From contig JANXNT010000586.1 of NCBI GenBank assembly GCA_025353985.1, positions 1 to 6,170 of the forward strand: a stretch of DNA of 6,170 nucleotides, written 5' to 3'. A model generated the notes under the pieces. That model was not told the origin of the DNA and searched no databases. It saw nothing but the letters and a program-made list of their open reading frames with translations. The translations under genes and the position numbers were made by a program. How positions within the stretch are numbered: position 1 is the stretch's first letter; every line of letters begins with the position of its first letter. Of the stretch, positions 5,701 to 6,170 are shown piece by piece. Source of the stretch: Limnoglobus sp. (GTDB lineage: Bacteria; Planctomycetota; Planctomycetia; Gemmatales; Gemmataceae).

Positions 5701-6170
5701 GCAACGGTGCGACCAATCGCGCTGCGCGTCGTGCTGTCGCGGCCCGAATCGGCGAAGGCGTTCCTTGATGCCGTCGAAAAGGGCGAACTTCGCTTCGATA
5801 TTTTGCAACTCGATCAGAAGTCGGCATTGTCCACGCACCCGTACAAGGAACTTGCCGAGCGTGCGAAGAAACTGCTAGCGATGGGTGGCGGGTTGCCCGA
5901 TGCGAATCGGCAAAAGGTGATCGAAGAGTTCAAGTACGTGCTGGCGAAAACGGGCGATGTCGGGCAAGGCAAAAAGGCATTCGTCACGCATTGTGCGAAG
6001 TGCCATAAACATACCGGCGAAGGCAACACCATCGGCCCGGACCTCACGGGGTTTGCGGTTCACCCGAAGGAAGAAATCCTCATCCACGTGCTCGATCCGT
6101 CCCGTAGCGTCGAAGGCAACTACAAGGCATACACCGCGAACCTGCTCGATGGCCGCGTCATCACGGGGCT
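2788..6170 (+). CDS. Exported multidomain protein: ThuA-like, PVC-type dehydrogenase-like propeller, helical repeats, CxxCH heme domain; C-terminus beyond the window
   Basis: The frame stays open for 1127 codons from ATG 2788 to the right edge. Residues 1-19 are a signal peptide (hydrophobic core FVVASLLLAIASV, cleavage near ASA-TE). Residues 24-228 are a ThuA-like domain (KVLFLGD 25-31, HCASYC 106-111, WGHDHRTWSHPGF 200-212). Residues about 289-656 match the PVC-type membrane-bound dehydrogenase domain (TIGR02604 type), probably a beta-propeller: GRLWLSLTFDYPNE, HAGPSNMRYGFDNWIYG, WHGGFTAGAGCSIY and WVVDWYN. Two calcium-loop-like motifs stand at 349-357 and 392-400. Residues about 665-1045 are helical, HEAT-like. 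C1069-A-K-C-H1073 with GPDLTG following is the start of a TIGR02603-type cytochrome c domain. The expected rest of that domain is cut off. Such proteins are thought to be periplasmic redox enzymes that may act on sugars, but substrate and partners are unknown. The gene has its own upstream region and is not in the ilvN operon. Architecture is certain, activity is not. Confidence 0.93.
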   Translation, partial: MPRFVVASLLLAIASVASATEPALKVLFLGDADHHRPADRFAQLQPELAKRNIALTYTDKVSDLNDATLNGYDGLMIFANQTEWAPENEKALLDYVASGKGFIPLHCASYCFIKSQSYIDLVGAQFRSHTTGVFRVKTTAADHPIMQGLQSFESWDETYVHHKHNAKDRTVLEVRTDKDLVEPWTWVRNHGKGRVFYTAWGHDHRTWSHPGFISLVERGTRWACNKGLETASVHVDRPQMTEFAKDAKPFEFVDGVLPFYPPGEKWGTIREPIKKVQKPLSAAESVKNYVTPVDFEMKPFVTEEKLGGGKPIAMTWDERGRLWLSLTFDYPNELQPQGEGRDKIVVCEDIDGDGVCDTVKVFADKLSIPTSILNVNGGLLVHQAPHTLFLKDTDGDGKADVRTVLFTGWGTRDTHAGPSNMRYGFDNWIYGMCGYSGFDGTVNGEKVKFGQGLYRFKIDDGKATKLEFLRSTNNNSWGVAFNEQGELFGSTANGCPLVHLTIPNRYYEKVKGLTPGALQNIAYDNHVEPVVKDYRQVDWHGGFTAGAGCSIYTARTYPPEYWNKVAFVSEPTGHLTAAMPLHANGSSYTARMGWNLCASRDDWAAPIDAQVGPDGHMWVVDWYNIIVQHNPTPEGYKTGKGNAYEIPLRDKKYGRVYRVFYTKAKPEPRVNLKDATVEKLIETLSHHNLSWRLHAQRLLVDAGQKVEGLKLVTGKTAQLETRLKSLSQAERLTAFLAIADEPAAHDYGAILVSALRDSTNTGDTNISQAMTIAAAVHDVHFLTAIVAETNLSAEAKRVVEIVAKHYGSSPHGKTVGPLLIAMERAKSPAIAEMILTGLASGNGAKSGAELTPEADTAIGNMLVKLPALSRGRLLRLAGIWGVKGLDAQLLEMTKSLFTTVADDKASDTVRLEAAKQIVEFQPESEAAASQLVASIVPKTSPELSAGIFEALSRSRAKNAGAAVVAKLKDLPATVRPIALRVVLSRPESAKAFLDAVEKGELRFDILQLDQKSALSTHPYKELAERAKKLLAMGGGLPDANRQKVIEEFKYVLAKTGDVGQGKKAFVTHCAKCHKHTGEGNTIGPDLTGFAVHPKEEILIHVLDPSRSVEGNYKAYTANLLDGRVITG
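5992..6006 (+). other. Covalent heme c attachment motif CxxCH
   Basis: The codons TGT GCG AAG TGC CAT encode C1069-A-K-C1072-H1073 of the ThuA/heme protein. The two Cys would bind the heme vinyl groups and His would be the proximal iron ligand. The context GKKAFVTHCAKCHKHTGEGN followed by GPDLTG is typical of the planctomycete/verrucomicrobial heme-binding domain. It requires export and a cytochrome c maturation system, which agrees with the signal peptide. A distal Met ligand is not seen in the part inside the window. Confidence 0.9.

Noticed and set aside
4857..5768. Plus-strand ORF of 303 codons inside the ThuA/heme gene
   Set aside because: It is an out-of-frame shadow of the helical-repeat region, very rich in Arg, with no motif; the main frame is continuous across it to the heme motif.

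Overview
The window looks like chromosomal DNA from a planctomycete, most likely of the Gemmata/Gemmataceae type. The main reason is the gene that fills the right half. It is an exported protein joining a ThuA-like domain, a PVC-type dehydrogenase-like propeller, a helical-repeat region and a CxxCH heme domain, an architecture known almost only from Planctomycetes and Verrucomicrobia. Moderately high GC, codons ending in C/G (TCG, CGC, GAC) and large exported proteins of unknown role fit this. The assignment is inferred from content; there is no rRNA or other marker in the window.

Layout. (1) Positions 1-1663, minus strand: the first 554 codons of an exported protein with a beta-sandwich-like N-terminal part and a TIM-barrel, glycoside-hydrolase-like part. 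Its 3' end lies beyond the left edge. (2) Positions 1664-1819: a divergent intergenic region. It holds a perfect 11-bp direct repeat 30 bp apart, and a possible 29-codon upstream ORF that ends just before ilvN and contains an Ile-Val-Glu unit twice. (3) Positions 1820-2320, plus strand: ilvN, the regulatory subunit of acetolactate synthase. (4) Positions 2317-2616, plus strand: a 99-residue protein of unknown function whose GTG start overlaps the ilvN stop, so the two are probably translationally coupled. (5) Positions 2617-2787: an intergenic stretch with an extended -10 promoter candidate and a pyrimidine-rich leader. (6) Positions 2788-6170, plus strand: the ThuA/PVC/heme protein, 1127 complete codons, still open at the right edge just after its CxxCH motif.

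How the genes relate. ilvN plus the small gene form a short operon for branched-chain amino acid synthesis. It stands apart from ilvB (the catalytic subunit) and ilvC, neither of which is in the window. The two flanking exported proteins both point to work on carbohydrates in the periplasm-like compartment, the left one as a glycosidase-like protein and the right one as a redox protein with a covalent heme. They lie on opposite sides of ilvN and on opposite strands, and nothing in the sequence ties them to one pathway. The most interesting unexplained element is the repeat-bearing possible leader ORF in front of ilvN. No tRNA, rRNA, CRISPR array, insertion sequence or integrase was seen.
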